DNA of 64,000 nucleotides from Rhodothermales bacterium (GCA_022821845.1 JAJECT010000024.1:66393-130392), one strand, 5' to 3'; numbered from the stretch's first letter, positions 8,690 through 18,309 are shown. A program made the numbers and translations. Notes: generated by a model from the sequence alone, not told the origin.

Positions 8690-9245
8690 ACTACTGGACA
8701 ACGATTACGACCTGGCCTGCAAAAAAGGGCCGAAAAACAAGACGATTCCTTGTGTTTTTTACGTGCTGGGTTGCGGCGGGTTGCACCGCCTTCGAGAGCA
8801 GCTTGCGTCTTACAGAATACGTCATCGAACGGCATTTTTCAAGGGGCTCATGCGATGCGGTGCATGGCCATGTTTTGCAGGCCGCATTTTACGGAGCATG
8901 CGTTTGCGGATTATCTGCTTTGGGTCTTATCTGGCGAGGGGTCGTCGCGGCGCCGCCAGTTCGCCAGCGCCGAGCCGGAAATGTTCATCCATGGGCCGAA
9001 AATAGCCGGCGCCAACCCGACCGTAGCAACCTTTCCCGTCTCCACGGCGATGCCGGGAAAATATAGGCCCTGGAGCACACATATGACAGTCCGGCGGCCT
9101 CGAAAACCCTGATCCGCGCGCGAATTCGAATTTTTCAGGAAATCTTTGATTATATTTTTGCCTGCTTCCCAAGCAGATCGCCGAGGCGCCGGATGCGCCT
9201 TGAAGCGCATGCCGCTAAAGGATATTAAACAAAAAAGCGCGCCCC
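8690..9245. promoter_or_regulatory. Divergent intergenic region between sterol operon and ThuA-dehydrogenase gene
   Basis: This is a 556-bp gap between two divergent starts. I see no convincing gene in it; the ORFs listed there show no family signature. An AT-rich run near 9130-9165 includes TATTTTTG (9153-9160), which fits the Bacteroidota TAnnTTTG -7 element reading rightward, but no clear -33 TTG stands at the right distance. AAAGGA near 9218 may serve the plus-strand gene. No sterol-operon promoter could be singled out. Confidence 0.4.
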
Positions 9246-12200
9246 ATGAAAAACCGTTCGCTCCGTTCGCGTCTGCCGCTCCTCTTTGCGCTCTGCTGCG
9301 CGGCAACCATGTTCTCCTCGGGCCTCGGTACGCCCAGACAGGATCGCGTCCTGGTGTTCTCGAAAACGGAGGCATTCCGGCACGGATCCATCGAAACAAG
9401 CGTGGAGGCCATCCACCAGCTGGGCGCAGCGCACGGCTTTGGCGTGGACGCAACCGAAGACGCGGCGCTGTTTACGGAAAAGAATCTGAAGAACTACCGC
9501 GCCGTGATCTTCCTGAACACGACGGGAGACGTGCTCGATCCGGGGCAACAGGCCGAATTCGAGCGATTCATCCAGGCGGGGGGCGGCTACGTCGGCGTCC
9601 ACGCGGCCACCGATACGGAATACGACTGGCCCTGGTACGGAAAACTTGTGGGCGCATACTTTGATGGCCACCCCAACAACCCGAACGTGCGGAGCGGCGT
9701 CTTTCGGGTGCTTCGCAAAGACCATCCTTCGACGGAGGGGCTTCCAGACCGATGGGAACGCGAGGACGAGTTCTACAACTTCCGTTCCATCAACCCCGAT
9801 ATCCATGTCCTGATCGATATTGACGAGACCACATACGAAGGGGGAACGAACGGCGAGAACCATCCGATGAGCTGGTACCACGAATACGACGGCGGACGGG
9901 CGTGGTACACCGCCATGGGGCATACGGACGAAACGTTTGCGGAGCCGCTATTCCTGCAACATCTGCTGGGGGGGATTCGGTACGCCATGGGCAGCGAGGC
10001 GCTGGATTACGCCCGCGCCCGCCCGCAAGAGAACCGCTTTACCAAAATCGTGCTTGCCGAGCCGCTCGCCGAACCCATGGAACTGGTCGTGCTGCCGGAC
10101 GAGCGCGTACTGTTCATCGAGCGGGGCGGCGCCGTGCGTCTCTATCGTCCCGATACGGAACAGGTCGCGCAGATTGCGACGATCCCGGTTAGCACGCAGT
10201 ACCTGAATGGCGACGTTGCAGAGGATGGCCTCCTTGGCGTCGCCGCCGACCCTGGCTTCGCGGAAAACGGCTGGCTCTATCTTTACTATTCCCCCGCCGG
10301 GGACGATCCGAAGAATGTGCTTGCCCGCTACCGCATGCAAGGCGACACGCTGGACCTGGAAACGAAACAGACGATCCTGGAGGTAGCCGTGCAACGAGAC
10401 GAATGTTGCCACACGGGAGGCTCCATGGCCTTCGACGCGGACGGCAACCTGTATCTTTCCACGGGCGACAACACGAATCCGCATGCAACAGGCTACGCGC
10501 CCATTGACGAGCGGCCCGGACGAGGCGCCTGGGACGCCCAGAAATCCTCCGGCAACACAAACGACCTGCGGGGCAAGATTCTCCGCATTACGCCGCAACC
10601 GGACGGTACGTACGCCATTCCCGAAGGGAACCTTTTCCCGCCCGGCACGCCCGGCGCGCGTCCTGAAATCTACACGATGGGCCACCGGAATCCGTTCCGC
10701 ATTTCGGTAGACCGGCGCACGGGCTTTCTGTATTGGGGGGACATCGGGCCGGACGCCAGCCGCGACTCCACGGACCGAGGCCCCGCCGGCTACGACGAGT
10801 TCAACCAGGCGCGCGCCGCAGGCAACTACGGCTGGCCCTATGTCGTCGGCGACAACACGCCCTACCACGACTACGATTTCGTTGCGCAAGCGCCCGGCGC
10901 CGCCTTCGATCCGGCCCGCCTCGCAAACGATTCTCCGAACAATACGGGCCTCGCCGAACTGCCTCCGGCCCAGCCTGCGTTCCTGTGGTACGCCGCCGGA
11001 CCCTCGGAGGAATTTCCGCTCCTTGGCAGCGGCGGCCGCTCGGCGATGGCCGGACCCGTTTTCTATCGGGACGATTTCGCGGGCGCCGACCGACCGTTCC
11101 CGGCCTGGTACGACGGCAAACTCTTTCTGTACGAATGGATGCGCGGCTGGATTATGGCCGTGACCATGAACGAGGAAGGCGACTTCCTGTCGATGGAACG
11201 CTTCATGCCGAGCCATCGCTTCAGCAACCCCATGGACATGGCGTTTGGGCCCAATGGCGACCTGTACGTGCTGGAGTACGGCACAGCCTGGTTCACGGCC
11301 AATGACGACGCCCGGCTTGTCCGCATCGAATACAACGAAGGCAACCGCAAGCCCGTTGCCCGGGTCGCCGCGGACCGGACCGCCGGCGCCACGCCCCTCC
11401 GCGTTGCGTTCTCTTCCGAAGGAACCGTCGACGCCGACGGGGATGCGCTTCGCTACGAATGGACCCTGGCCGCCCAAGACGGAACCGTCCTCGACCAGGC
11501 GAGCGAACCGCATCCCGCGTATACGTTCGAAGAGCCGGGGATATACGCCGCCACGCTGACCGTAACCGACGCGCAGGGCGCAAGCACGACGGCGATGGCG
11601 CAAATCGTGGCGGGGAACGAACCGCCGGAAGTGCAAATCGACCTGGCGGCGGGGAACCGCTCGTTCTTCTTTCCCGGCGCCCCGATCCGCTACGCCGTCC
11701 GCGTAAGCGACCAGGAGGACGGCTCGTTGCAAGACGGACGGATTGCCGCGGAGAATGTAGCGGTCACGGCAAACTACCTGCGGGAAGGATACGACCTCGT
11801 AGTGATCGCGCAGGGGCATCGCGCGGCGGACGCTTTGGCGGCGCAGGCGCCCGGACGAACACTGGTGGAAGGGGAAACCTGTCTCGCCTGCCATCAGGTC
11901 GATCAGCCTTCCGTCGGGCCTTCCTATATGGCTGTGGCGGAGCAATACGAGGGCGAGGCGGACGCCGCGGAGCGCCTGACGACCAACATCCTGGAGGGGA
12001 GCGCCGGCGTCTGGGGCGACATGGCCATGCCGCCGCATCCGCAGCTCTCCGAAAACGAGGCGCGACAGATGGTAGAATACATCCTGAGCCTGACGGAGGA
12101 ACCCGATACGCCCGCGTCTCTGCCCATCGAGGGAAGCTACGCGCCGCCGGGCGCAGGGGACGGCGCGGCGGAAGGCATTGTCGTGCTCCGCGCAGCGTAC

Positions 12201-12917
12201 ACAGACCGGGGCGGCAACGGCTTGCCCGGCGCGTCCAGCGAGGAAACGCTCGTGCTCCGCGCCCCGACCGTCGTGGTCGCCGACGGCGAATTGGGCGACG
12301 GCGTCATGAAATTCGCCGCCCCCCAGTTCCCGACCCCCATGACCGTCGTATTGTTGCCAGATTCGTACGTTCGGCTCGGAAAACTGGACCTGACCGGAAT
12401 TTCGGAGGTGCGATTCACTGCGCTGACGCCCGAACAACTTCAGGCGCAAGGGGGCAAGGTGGAAATTCGACTGGACGCGCCGGACGGGCGGCTCGTGGGC
12501 GCAACCGACTTCATCAAGGGCATTGCAATGCCCGCGCCCTTCTCCGCCGCGCTCGAGCCCGCAACCGGAATACACGACGTATACCTCACGTTCAAAAATG
12601 ACGAACACGAAGGGGGCGGAGGGCTTTTCGTCCTCATGACCGCGGAGTTCGTCAGCGGCGAGGCGACGGCGGAAAATACGCAGCCAACGCCGGCACAGGC
12701 GGCGTCTGCGGGCCTGAGTACGCATAGTCCGTTGCGAGACATTCTGGACCGCGAAGAGGCCAAGGCAGTCCTGGACAAGCATGTCCCCGGCATGGCGGAG
12801 AATCCGCAGCTCCAGCAAGCGCTGAACATGTCGCTGCGAGAGATTGCGCCCTACGCGCCCGAAACCTTCACCGAAGCATTGCTCGAAGCCATCGACGAGG
12901 ACCTGGCCGAGTTGTAG
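9246..12917 (+). CDS. Secreted ThuA / sorbosone-dehydrogenase-like / PKD / cytochrome c multidomain protein
   Basis: This is a 1223-residue exported protein. The signal peptide is about residues 1-29. Residues about 33-250 form a ThuA-like (type 1 glutamine amidotransferase fold) domain with HAATDTEYDWPWYGKLVGAYF. Residues about 258-690 form a beta-propeller of the glucose/sorbosone dehydrogenase family (EDGLLGVAADPGFAENGWLY, MGHRNPFRISVD). A PKD domain follows at about 700-790 (DADGDALRYEWTL), then a class I cytochrome c with CLACH at about 878-882 and a distal MPPHP methionine. The last ~250 residues include a carbohydrate-binding-like beta region. This architecture recurs in Bacteroidota and Planctomycetes and suggests periplasmic or surface oxidation of a sugar with electron export; substrate unknown. 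Confidence 0.88.
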   Translation: MKNRSLRSRLPLLFALCCAATMFSSGLGTPRQDRVLVFSKTEAFRHGSIETSVEAIHQLGAAHGFGVDATEDAALFTEKNLKNYRAVIFLNTTGDVLDPGQQAEFERFIQAGGGYVGVHAATDTEYDWPWYGKLVGAYFDGHPNNPNVRSGVFRVLRKDHPSTEGLPDRWEREDEFYNFRSINPDIHVLIDIDETTYEGGTNGENHPMSWYHEYDGGRAWYTAMGHTDETFAEPLFLQHLLGGIRYAMGSEALDYARARPQENRFTKIVLAEPLAEPMELVVLPDERVLFIERGGAVRLYRPDTEQVAQIATIPVSTQYLNGDVAEDGLLGVAADPGFAENGWLYLYYSPAGDDPKNVLARYRMQGDTLDLETKQTILEVAVQRDECCHTGGSMAFDADGNLYLSTGDNTNPHATGYAPIDERPGRGAWDAQKSSGNTNDLRGKILRITPQPDGTYAIPEGNLFPPGTPGARPEIYTMGHRNPFRISVDRRTGFLYWGDIGPDASRDSTDRGPAGYDEFNQARAAGNYGWPYVVGDNTPYHDYDFVAQAPGAAFDPARLANDSPNNTGLAELPPAQPAFLWYAAGPSEEFPLLGSGGRSAMAGPVFYRDDFAGADRPFPAWYDGKLFLYEWMRGWIMAVTMNEEGDFLSMERFMPSHRFSNPMDMAFGPNGDLYVLEYGTAWFTANDDARLVRIEYNEGNRKPVARVAADRTAGATPLRVAFSSEGTVDADGDALRYEWTLAAQDGTVLDQASEPHPAYTFEEPGIYAATLTVTDAQGASTTAMAQIVAGNEPPEVQIDLAAGNRSFFFPGAPIRYAVRVSDQEDGSLQDGRIAAENVAVTANYLREGYDLVVIAQGHRAADALAAQAPGRTLVEGETCLACHQVDQPSVGPSYMAVAEQYEGEADAAERLTTNILEGSAGVWGDMAMPPHPQLSENEARQMVEYILSLTEEPDTPASLPIEGSYAPPGAGDGAAEGIVVLRAAYTDRGGNGLPGASSEETLVLRAPTVVVADGELGDGVMKFAAPQFPTPMTVVLLPDSYVRLGKLDLTGISEVRFTALTPEQLQAQGGKVEIRLDAPDGRLVGATDFIKGIAMPAPFSAALEPATGIHDVYLTFKNDEHEGGGGLFVLMTAEFVSGEATAENTQPTPAQAASAGLSTHSPLRDILDREEAKAVLDKHVPGMAENPQLQQALNMSLREIAPYAPETFTEALLEAIDEDLAEL

Positions 12918-12942
12918 GGGCCAGGTTGCGCGAACCGCAACG

Positions 12943-13026
12943 TACCCGGGGTGGGACTCGAACCCACAAGACCCGAAGGCCATCGGATTTTGAGTCCGAC
13001 GCGTCTACCAATTCCGCCACCCGGGC
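12943..13026 (-). tRNA. tRNA-Leu (anticodon CAA)
   Basis: Read on the minus strand, the 84-nt sequence folds as a class II tRNA: acceptor GCCCGGG paired with CCCGGGT, D-loop GGTAGACGC, anticodon loop CTCAAAA giving CAA, a long variable arm around GGCCTTCGGGTC, and T-loop GTTCGAGTCCCAC. The discriminator is A; CCA is not encoded. It lies between the ThuA-type gene and the first MITE-like repeat. Confidence 0.95.
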
Positions 13027-13140
13027 AGGGGCATGGGCGCAAGGCGCGTTTAGCATAGCATCCGGCGCGCCTCCGCAAACCCTTCCGTACTACGACAAGC
13101 AGGGGCGCGGGATCCGCTGCGCTGCAACTTGATTGTATTT

Positions 13141-13398
13141 GAGGATGCTCTGATTAAAACCACTGCGCTCAGCGCGTCACGTTCGCCCATAAAAGCCGTC
13201 ATGCCTGAATCATTGAAATCAGCAAAAAACACCGTAGATTCTGTATGCCGTGGACGTGACGCGCCCTTCGGGAGGCTGCGAGGGGCACGCTGGCTGCGTC
13301 ATTCCTCATTACAAGGGGCCTGCCATGCTGCTTCGTCATTCCTTTCCAGCGCACCCCACGCAGCCGCGGAGCTTTGTGGACTTAATCAGAGCATCCTC
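13141..13398. repeat. MITE-like element, copy 1 (about 258 bp)
   Basis: This is a non-coding repeat bounded by inverted ends; both ends read GAGGATGCTCTGATTAA. The interior carries a second inverted repeat whose arms resemble GGCTGCGAGGGG and whose centre has two CGTCATTCCT copies. Copies 2 (17993-18254) and 3 (27969-28233, opposite orientation) share the same body. The galactonate dehydratase ORF in the track runs upstream through this repeat, but that extension is not part of the gene. No transposase is encoded, so mobilisation in trans is assumed. Confidence 0.85.
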
Positions 13399-13545
13399 GA
13401 GGACAGATTGTTCTTGTTGTTATTGCGTTCCGTTTCGCCTCGTCCGTTTGCGATTCGCCGCTGCATTGCGCAATTTCCGCAGGGACGCCATGCTGGAACG
13501 CAGCCAAAGCGTCCAGCCGCTTTCGATACTTCATTCCCCGCGCCC

Positions 13546-14745
13546 ATGCCCACGGAACCAGCCCCGCTCGGGTCTTTCGAAAAAGACCTTCTTGTCGAAT
13601 CCTTTGAATTATTCGCCGTACCCCCGCGCTGGCTTTTTCTGAAAATAGCGACCCGGGGAGGCCTCATCGGATGGGGCGAGCCGGTCGTGGAGGGCCGCCG
13701 CGGCGCCGTGCGCGCCGCCGTCGAAGAACTGGGCGAATATGTGATCGGGCGGCCTGCGAACCGCATCGAAGATATATGGCAGGTCCTGTACCGGGGCGGA
13801 TTTTATCGAGGCGGGCCCGTGCTTATGAGCGCTCTCGCGGGCATCGATCAAGCCTTGTGGGACATCAAGGGCAAGGCCCTCGGCGTCCCGGTATACGAAC
13901 TGCTTGGCGGCGCGGTGCGGGGCCGCGTCTCCGTATACGGCTGGATAGGCGGGGATAGCCCGGACGGAATAGCGGAAGCCGCGCAACGCCGGGTGCGACA
14001 AGGATTTCGGGCGGTCAAAATGAACGCGTCGGGCCGAATGGGGTGGATCGACAGTCCGCAACGCATCGCGGAAATAGCCGAACGAATGCAGGCGGCGCGC
14101 GAAGCGGCGGGACCGGATATCGGCGTCGGCGTGGATTTCCATGGACGCATCCATCGCGGACTGGCAAGGCGGGCCATAGAAGCCCTGGAGCCGTATGCGC
14201 CCATGTTCGTGGAAGAACCGGTTGCCCCGGGGCACGAAGACTTGTTACCCGGCCTCGCGACGGGATTGCGCGCGCCGCTCGCGATGGGCGAACGGCTCTA
14301 TTCCCGATGGGATTTCAAAAAGGTCCTGCCGCATATCGACGTGGCGCAGCCCGACATAAGCCACGCCGGAGGCGTATCCGAAACAAGGCGGATCGCAGCG
14401 ATGGCCGAAGCCTGGGACGTCGCGCTGGCGCCGCATTGCCCGCTGGGGCCCCTTGCGCTGGCCGCGTCGCTGCATGTGGATTTCGCGTCGCCCAACGCCT
14501 TCATCCAGGAAACCAGCCTGGGAATGCACTACCACGATCAGGCCGGCGTGGAATTGCTGGATTACGTAGCCAACCCGGAAGTATTCGCCGTGCAGGAAGG
14601 CGCGATGGCGCTGCCCGAAAAACCGGGGCTGGGCGTGGACATAGACGAGGCGGTCGTACGCAAGGAAGCAGGCCGCGCATCCGGGCAAAGCGCCTGGAAA
14701 AACCCCGTATGGCGCCTGGACGACGGATCGGTTGCAGAATGGTAG
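13546..14745 (+). CDS. dgoD: D-galactonate dehydratase (enolase superfamily)
   Basis: DgoD converts D-galactonate to 2-keto-3-deoxygalactonate. The protein matches the family along its whole 399-residue length: an amino-terminal capping domain (VPPRWLFLKIATRGGLIGWGEP), then a TIM barrel with FRAVKMNAS, metal ligands in GVDFHGR and MFVEEPV, the GERLYSRWDF loop, and APHCPLGPLALAAS carrying the barrel-end His. The family's closing phrase NPVWRLDDGSVAEW is present. I chose ATG 13546; the upstream frame from 13129 is repeat DNA. No other galactonate genes flank it, although gluconokinase and 6-phosphogluconate dehydrogenase lie 13 kb away. Confidence 0.93.
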   Translation: MPTEPAPLGSFEKDLLVESFELFAVPPRWLFLKIATRGGLIGWGEPVVEGRRGAVRAAVEELGEYVIGRPANRIEDIWQVLYRGGFYRGGPVLMSALAGIDQALWDIKGKALGVPVYELLGGAVRGRVSVYGWIGGDSPDGIAEAAQRRVRQGFRAVKMNASGRMGWIDSPQRIAEIAERMQAAREAAGPDIGVGVDFHGRIHRGLARRAIEALEPYAPMFVEEPVAPGHEDLLPGLATGLRAPLAMGERLYSRWDFKKVLPHIDVAQPDISHAGGVSETRRIAAMAEAWDVALAPHCPLGPLALAASLHVDFASPNAFIQETSLGMHYHDQAGVELLDYVANPEVFAVQEGAMALPEKPGLGVDIDEAVVRKEAGRASGQSAWKNPVWRLDDGSVAEW

Positions 14746-14837
14746 GACGGTCCTGCGACGATTCCGCAGCGCCGCAACGATCGGGATGATAGCGCGTCGC
14801 AAACAGGCCGGGGGCCGCGCGTTCGTTGCGGCATGCG

Positions 14838-15356
14838 CTACAATTCGCTTTCGTCCCGCCACCGGAGCAGCCGCCAGACAGCAGACGTATCTTCCCGAAC
14901 AATAAGAAAGTTTACGTTCCCGTCTCCCCGAAACACATCGCCGCCCTCAAGCGAAATAGTCAGGTTGAAGGGACGCACGACGCGGGCGCGCAAATCCTCC
15001 TCGAACAGGGTTTGCGAAAGAATCTGGTTCCACCGCAGGTTCACCAGCGTCGCATTTTCAAAAAGGCGCCGCGTGGATTCAAGTTCCTGGGCGAATCCCC
15101 ACTCGCGATCAACCTGGGCATCCAAATCATAGTAGATAAAAATGAAAGAAGAATCCAGCAACGATTCGTAAAGCGACAGGTCCCGGAGTTCGTAGGCGTG
15201 CCGGAAATTGGCGAAAAAGCCATCGACGGTGGTGGGATCCCCCAGCAAATCGCCGAAAGCCCCGCCCTCTTCAAGCGCAGGCGCAAAGGGGTTGCAGGCC
15301 GCGACAAGCGCGACCGGCGCCAGTACCGAAAACAGGGCGGGCCACCGTATCCCCAT
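14838..15356 (-). CDS. Predicted lipoprotein, paralogue of the next gene
   Basis: This 172-residue protein has a lipoprotein signal ending VALVAAC, so it should be anchored by lipidation after export. The mature part contains TVDGFFANFRHAYELRDL followed by an aromatic-rich stretch and a beta-rich carboxy end. It lines up loosely with the adjacent lipoprotein 11 bp upstream (same start-to-centre pattern of P-T-x-D-x-V, FR-A-EL and an E-x-x-R-x-L), suggesting tandem duplication. An NTF2-like fold is possible but not shown. Function unknown. Start ATG 15356; the longer ORF to 15917 is antisense-like read-through of the neighbour. Confidence 0.7.
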   Translation of the reverse strand: MGIRWPALFSVLAPVALVAACNPFAPALEEGGAFGDLLGDPTTVDGFFANFRHAYELRDLSLYESLLDSSFIFIYYDLDAQVDREWGFAQELESTRRLFENATLVNLRWNQILSQTLFEEDLRARVVRPFNLTISLEGGDVFRGDGNVNFLIVREDTSAVWRLLRWRDESEL

Positions 15357-15367
15357 TGAATCGTCGC

Positions 15368-15925
15368 TTATTTGATGAAGGCCGCCTTCAGGTCGCTCCA
15401 GGAAGCCGCCTCCCCAACCGAATGGTCTGTCCAGCTTGCAATATACCACAGACCGTCCTGGCCTTTTTCTATCGACCAGGCCACGCGCCCGCGCAGCGCG
15501 TTCGGCAGTTCGGGCCTGCGATGGTTGAACGCCAGCACATACGCCGCGTCCACCGTATACCGATCCGGCCCCGCCGTTTGCTCCACGTCGGTCAAACGCA
15601 ACTCGTTGCCGCTGGTAAGGCGAGCCGCCTCCACCAGGGCGCGGAAATAACTTTCCTCTTCCTGGGCGCTCCACCCGTTCCAGATGGCAGGGTCCTTGGC
15701 CTCTGCTTCCGCCGTCGGCTGGAACTGGAACGCGTTCGCAAACGACCGCCGATAGTTGGCGGCGTTCAATTCGGAGATCGCGGAACGCAAATTGTCCAGC
15801 ACCTGATCGGGCGTATCCGGCTGAAGATAGGTCCCGGTCTCCGTCCCCGGCGCGTCCGGCGTGCGCGTGGCGAACAAGTCGCACCCCGCCGCAAACGCCA
15901 GCGCGACCAGCATGCACGGCAGCAT
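15368..15925 (-). CDS. Predicted lipoprotein
   Basis: This 185-residue protein has a short signal MLPCMLVALAFAAGC whose last Cys is the probable lipidation site. The mature region begins with a low-complexity TPDAPGTETGT linker, then DTPDQVLDNLRSAISELN and an alternating alpha-beta domain ending in VAWSIEKGQDGLWYIASW, a pattern seen in NTF2-like/SnoaL-type domains. It lies 13 bp after the methyltransferase stop and 11 bp before a related lipoprotein. No function is recognised. Start chosen at ATG 15925 because it gives a proper lipobox; the longer ORF in the track overlaps the methyltransferase. Confidence 0.7.
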   Translation of the reverse strand: MLPCMLVALAFAAGCDLFATRTPDAPGTETGTYLQPDTPDQVLDNLRSAISELNAANYRRSFANAFQFQPTAEAEAKDPAIWNGWSAQEEESYFRALVEAARLTSGNELRLTDVEQTAGPDRYTVDAAYVLAFNHRRPELPNALRGRVAWSIEKGQDGLWYIASWTDHSVGEAASWSDLKAAFIK

Positions 15926-15938
15926 GGCCGGGCAGGAA

Positions 15939-16682
15939 TCAACACGTATCCGTCTCTGGCTTCTCTGCATGCAAAATGAGCCGGGGGCTGGCGTTCGAAT
16001 AAGGATGTCCTTCGTAGTCGCCGTACGTATGCCGCAGGCGCAGGCCCGCCGAGGCGTACATCGCCCGAAAATCCTCCAGCGTATAGAGGCGTACGGATTC
16101 GACGAAGGTCTGTTCGCTGGCGCCGGCGCGAATCGTAATCCGCTTGTTGACGCGCCCGTTTTCCACCCAGCGCTGCTGTCGAATGACCGAGCCGGCCCGC
16201 TCGAATCGATCTTCCGGAACCAGGTTTTCGAGCACGCAGGGCACATTGAAAAAATCCTGTACGAACCATCCGCCCGGACACAGCGACCGGTGCATGGCCC
16301 GCAGCGCGCGCACATGGTCTTCGTCGTTCTCGAAATACCCGAAGGCCGTAAAGACGTTGATCACGCCGTCGAAGCAGCAATCGCACACCGGGTTGCGCAT
16401 GTCGCCGCGGCGAAAAAGGACCGTAAGCGCTTCTTGCGCCGCGCGGCGGGCGGCCTCTTCGATGGCGTAGGCAGAAAGATCCACCCCCGTCACATGATAC
16501 CCCCGACGGGCAAGGGCGCGCGCATGCCGCCCGCGCCCGCATCCCATATCCAGAATGGACGCGCCGGGGGCGGGCCGGACGATGCGCTCCAGCAAGTCCA
16601 CCATGCGCTTCGCTTCGTCTTCGTCCCGATCCTGATAAACGAGCTCGTATTCAGGATGATCGAACCACTCCTCGTACCACAT
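15939..16682 (-). CDS. Class I SAM-dependent methyltransferase
   Basis: This 247-residue protein has the Rossmann-type SAM-binding motif ILDMGCGRGRHARALA, an acidic GVDLSAYAIEEA after strand 2, GDMRNP (motif II) and CLCPGGWFVQDFFNVP-like motif III. It belongs to the Methyltransf_25/11 type that acts on small molecules; substrate unknown. Start ATG 16682 (MWYEEWFDHP) is preferred over the track start 16733, which would overlap the ispH stop region. It follows ispH by 13 bp, so the two are probably co-transcribed. Confidence 0.8.
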   Translation of the reverse strand: MWYEEWFDHPEYELVYQDRDEDEAKRMVDLLERIVRPAPGASILDMGCGRGRHARALARRGYHVTGVDLSAYAIEEAARRAAQEALTVLFRRGDMRNPVCDCCFDGVINVFTAFGYFENDEDHVRALRAMHRSLCPGGWFVQDFFNVPCVLENLVPEDRFERAGSVIRQQRWVENGRVNKRITIRAGASEQTFVESVRLYTLEDFRAMYASAGLRLRHTYGDYEGHPYSNASPRLILHAEKPETDTC

Positions 16683-16695
16683 GGAATCGCCCGGT

Positions 16696-17937
16696 TTACG
16701 CCGCCTTTCCAGAGGCGAAAGGCGCCAGCGCATCTTTCAGGGCGCGCGCATCCTCCGTCCATCCGATCATCTTGCGAATGACTTCGTCAAGCAAGGCGTC
16801 CGGGCAGGAAGCGCCTGCGGTGAGCACGATGTCCAAGGGACGGCGGGCGGGGAGCCATCCGTTCGTAACCCGGAGCTCCCCCGCTTGCGGATCGAAATGC
16901 CGGAGGGTTTCGGAAGATACGAGTTCGCTGGCGTCGCGCACGAAATAAGCGGGCATCTTTTCTGTGCAAAGATCCAGCAAGTGCGTGGTGTTGGACGAGT
17001 TGTAGCCGCCCACGACAATGCCCAGATCGCCCCCGGACGCAATCAGTTCCAGCGTGGCGTTCTGGTTCTCGTTGGTCGCGTAGCAAAGCGTATCGCTGGT
17101 GTCGGCGAAACGATGGGGCAATTCCGCCTCGCCGTACCGATCCAGGATGGCCTGCCGAAACAGGCGAGCGATGGCTTGCGTCTCGGTGGCCAGCATGGTG
17201 GTCTGATTCACCACGCCGATGCGTTGCAGGTCGCGGCGCGGATCGAAGCCGGGCGAATACCTGTCGCGAAATCGATCAAAGAAAAACGCTGCGTCGGCTT
17301 CGCCCCGGACAAGCCGGGCCAGGTCTTCCGCTTCGCGCAGATCCCGCACCACGACAGCGGGCGCATTCCGGCTGGCGCGGGAAAACGTGGCCCGCATTTC
17401 TTCGTGGTACCGTTTGCCGTGTATGATCACGGTATACCCGTCCCCGCCAATCCGCTCGCTCTTGTTCCATACTTTTTCGACGAACGGACAGGTCGTGTCG
17501 TAGGTCATGGTGTCCACGCCGCATTCGGCGAGTTTGCTCTCGACCTCGAGCGAAGCGCCGAAGGCAGGAATGATCACCACGTCGTCGGGGGTCAACGTCT
17601 CGAACGGAATCAATTGCTCGCCGGTGGTCGTCCGCAGGAACTGCACGCCCGCCGCCCGCAAATCGCCATTCACGCGCGGATTATGAATCATCTCCGAGAG
17701 GAGGAAAATGCGGCGTCCAGGGTTTTCCTCCAAAGCCCGCCAGGCAATGTCGATCGCATGTTCGACCCCGAAACAAAACCCGAAATGGCGGGCGATCTTG
17801 AAGCGAAGCGGGCCAAAGTCCACTATGGACGGCGAAAGGTCTCGCTTGCGCGGATCGGCGGCGCTGCGCGCATTTTTCACGATCGATACGATAGAGCTCG
17901 CGTAGGCGCCGGGAACGTTGAACTTGCGCGCAGCCAT
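16696..17937 (-). CDS. ispH: 4-hydroxy-3-methylbut-2-enyl diphosphate reductase
   Basis: IspH makes IPP and DMAPP in the last step of the MEP pathway using a 4Fe-4S cluster. The three cluster cysteines are visible in HFGFCFGVEH (Cys55), YDTTCPFVEKVW and GASCPDALLDE. At 413 residues it is the long form with an extended amino end and the segments RIFLLSEMIHNPRVNGDL and QRIGVVNQTTMLATETQ, as in Bacteroidota; the E. coli enzyme is about 316. It supplies isoprenoid precursors that the sterol locus 8 kb away would consume, although the two are not in one operon. Confidence 0.95.
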   Translation of the reverse strand: MAARKFNVPGAYASSIVSIVKNARSAADPRKRDLSPSIVDFGPLRFKIARHFGFCFGVEHAIDIAWRALEENPGRRIFLLSEMIHNPRVNGDLRAAGVQFLRTTTGEQLIPFETLTPDDVVIIPAFGASLEVESKLAECGVDTMTYDTTCPFVEKVWNKSERIGGDGYTVIIHGKRYHEEMRATFSRASRNAPAVVVRDLREAEDLARLVRGEADAAFFFDRFRDRYSPGFDPRRDLQRIGVVNQTTMLATETQAIARLFRQAILDRYGEAELPHRFADTSDTLCYATNENQNATLELIASGGDLGIVVGGYNSSNTTHLLDLCTEKMPAYFVRDASELVSSETLRHFDPQAGELRVTNGWLPARRPLDIVLTAGASCPDALLDEVIRKMIGWTEDARALKDALAPFASGKAA

Positions 17938-17992
17938 GGTTACCGAGGGTTGACAGGGGCGTTTTTCAAGGCAACAAACAAGGGGTTTACAT

Positions 17993-18254
17993 TTAAGGAT
18001 ACTCTGATCAAAGCCGCTTCGCTCAGCGCGTCACTATTGCCCGCAAAGATCGTCATGCTTGCATTGTTGAAATCAGCAGAAAATACCGCAGGTTCGGTAC
18101 GTTACGTACGTGACGCGCCCTTCGGGAGGCTGCGAGGGGCACGCTGGCTGTGTCATTCCTCATTATGTGGGGCCTGCCACATTGCTTCGTCATTCCTTGC
18201 CAGCGCACCCCTCGCAGCCTCTGAGCTTCGCGGCTTTAATCAGAGTATCCTTAA
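17993..18254. repeat. MITE-like element, copy 2 (about 262 bp)
   Basis: Same family and orientation as copy 1. Both ends carry AAGGATACTCTGAT followed by CAA or TAA, flanked by TTAA on each side. It fills the gap between tgt and ispH. The interior GGCTGCGAGGGG arm and its complement are intact. Confidence 0.85.
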
Positions 18255-18309
18255 CGCCGCCAAACGATACAAGTTCAATCGGAAACGTCAATCCCCGGAC
18301 GGATCCCGA

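Noticed and set aside
9948-12983. Minus-strand ORF of 1011 codons opposite the ThuA-type gene
   Set aside because: Typical antisense open frame in GC-rich DNA: Arg/Gly-rich, no family signature, while the plus strand has clear domains.
13129-13545. Amino-terminal extension of galactonate dehydratase, also seen as an open frame in all MITE copies
   Set aside because: The stretch is the MITE-like repeat; the family protein starts at 13546. Copy 3 has a frame break relative to copies 1 and 2.
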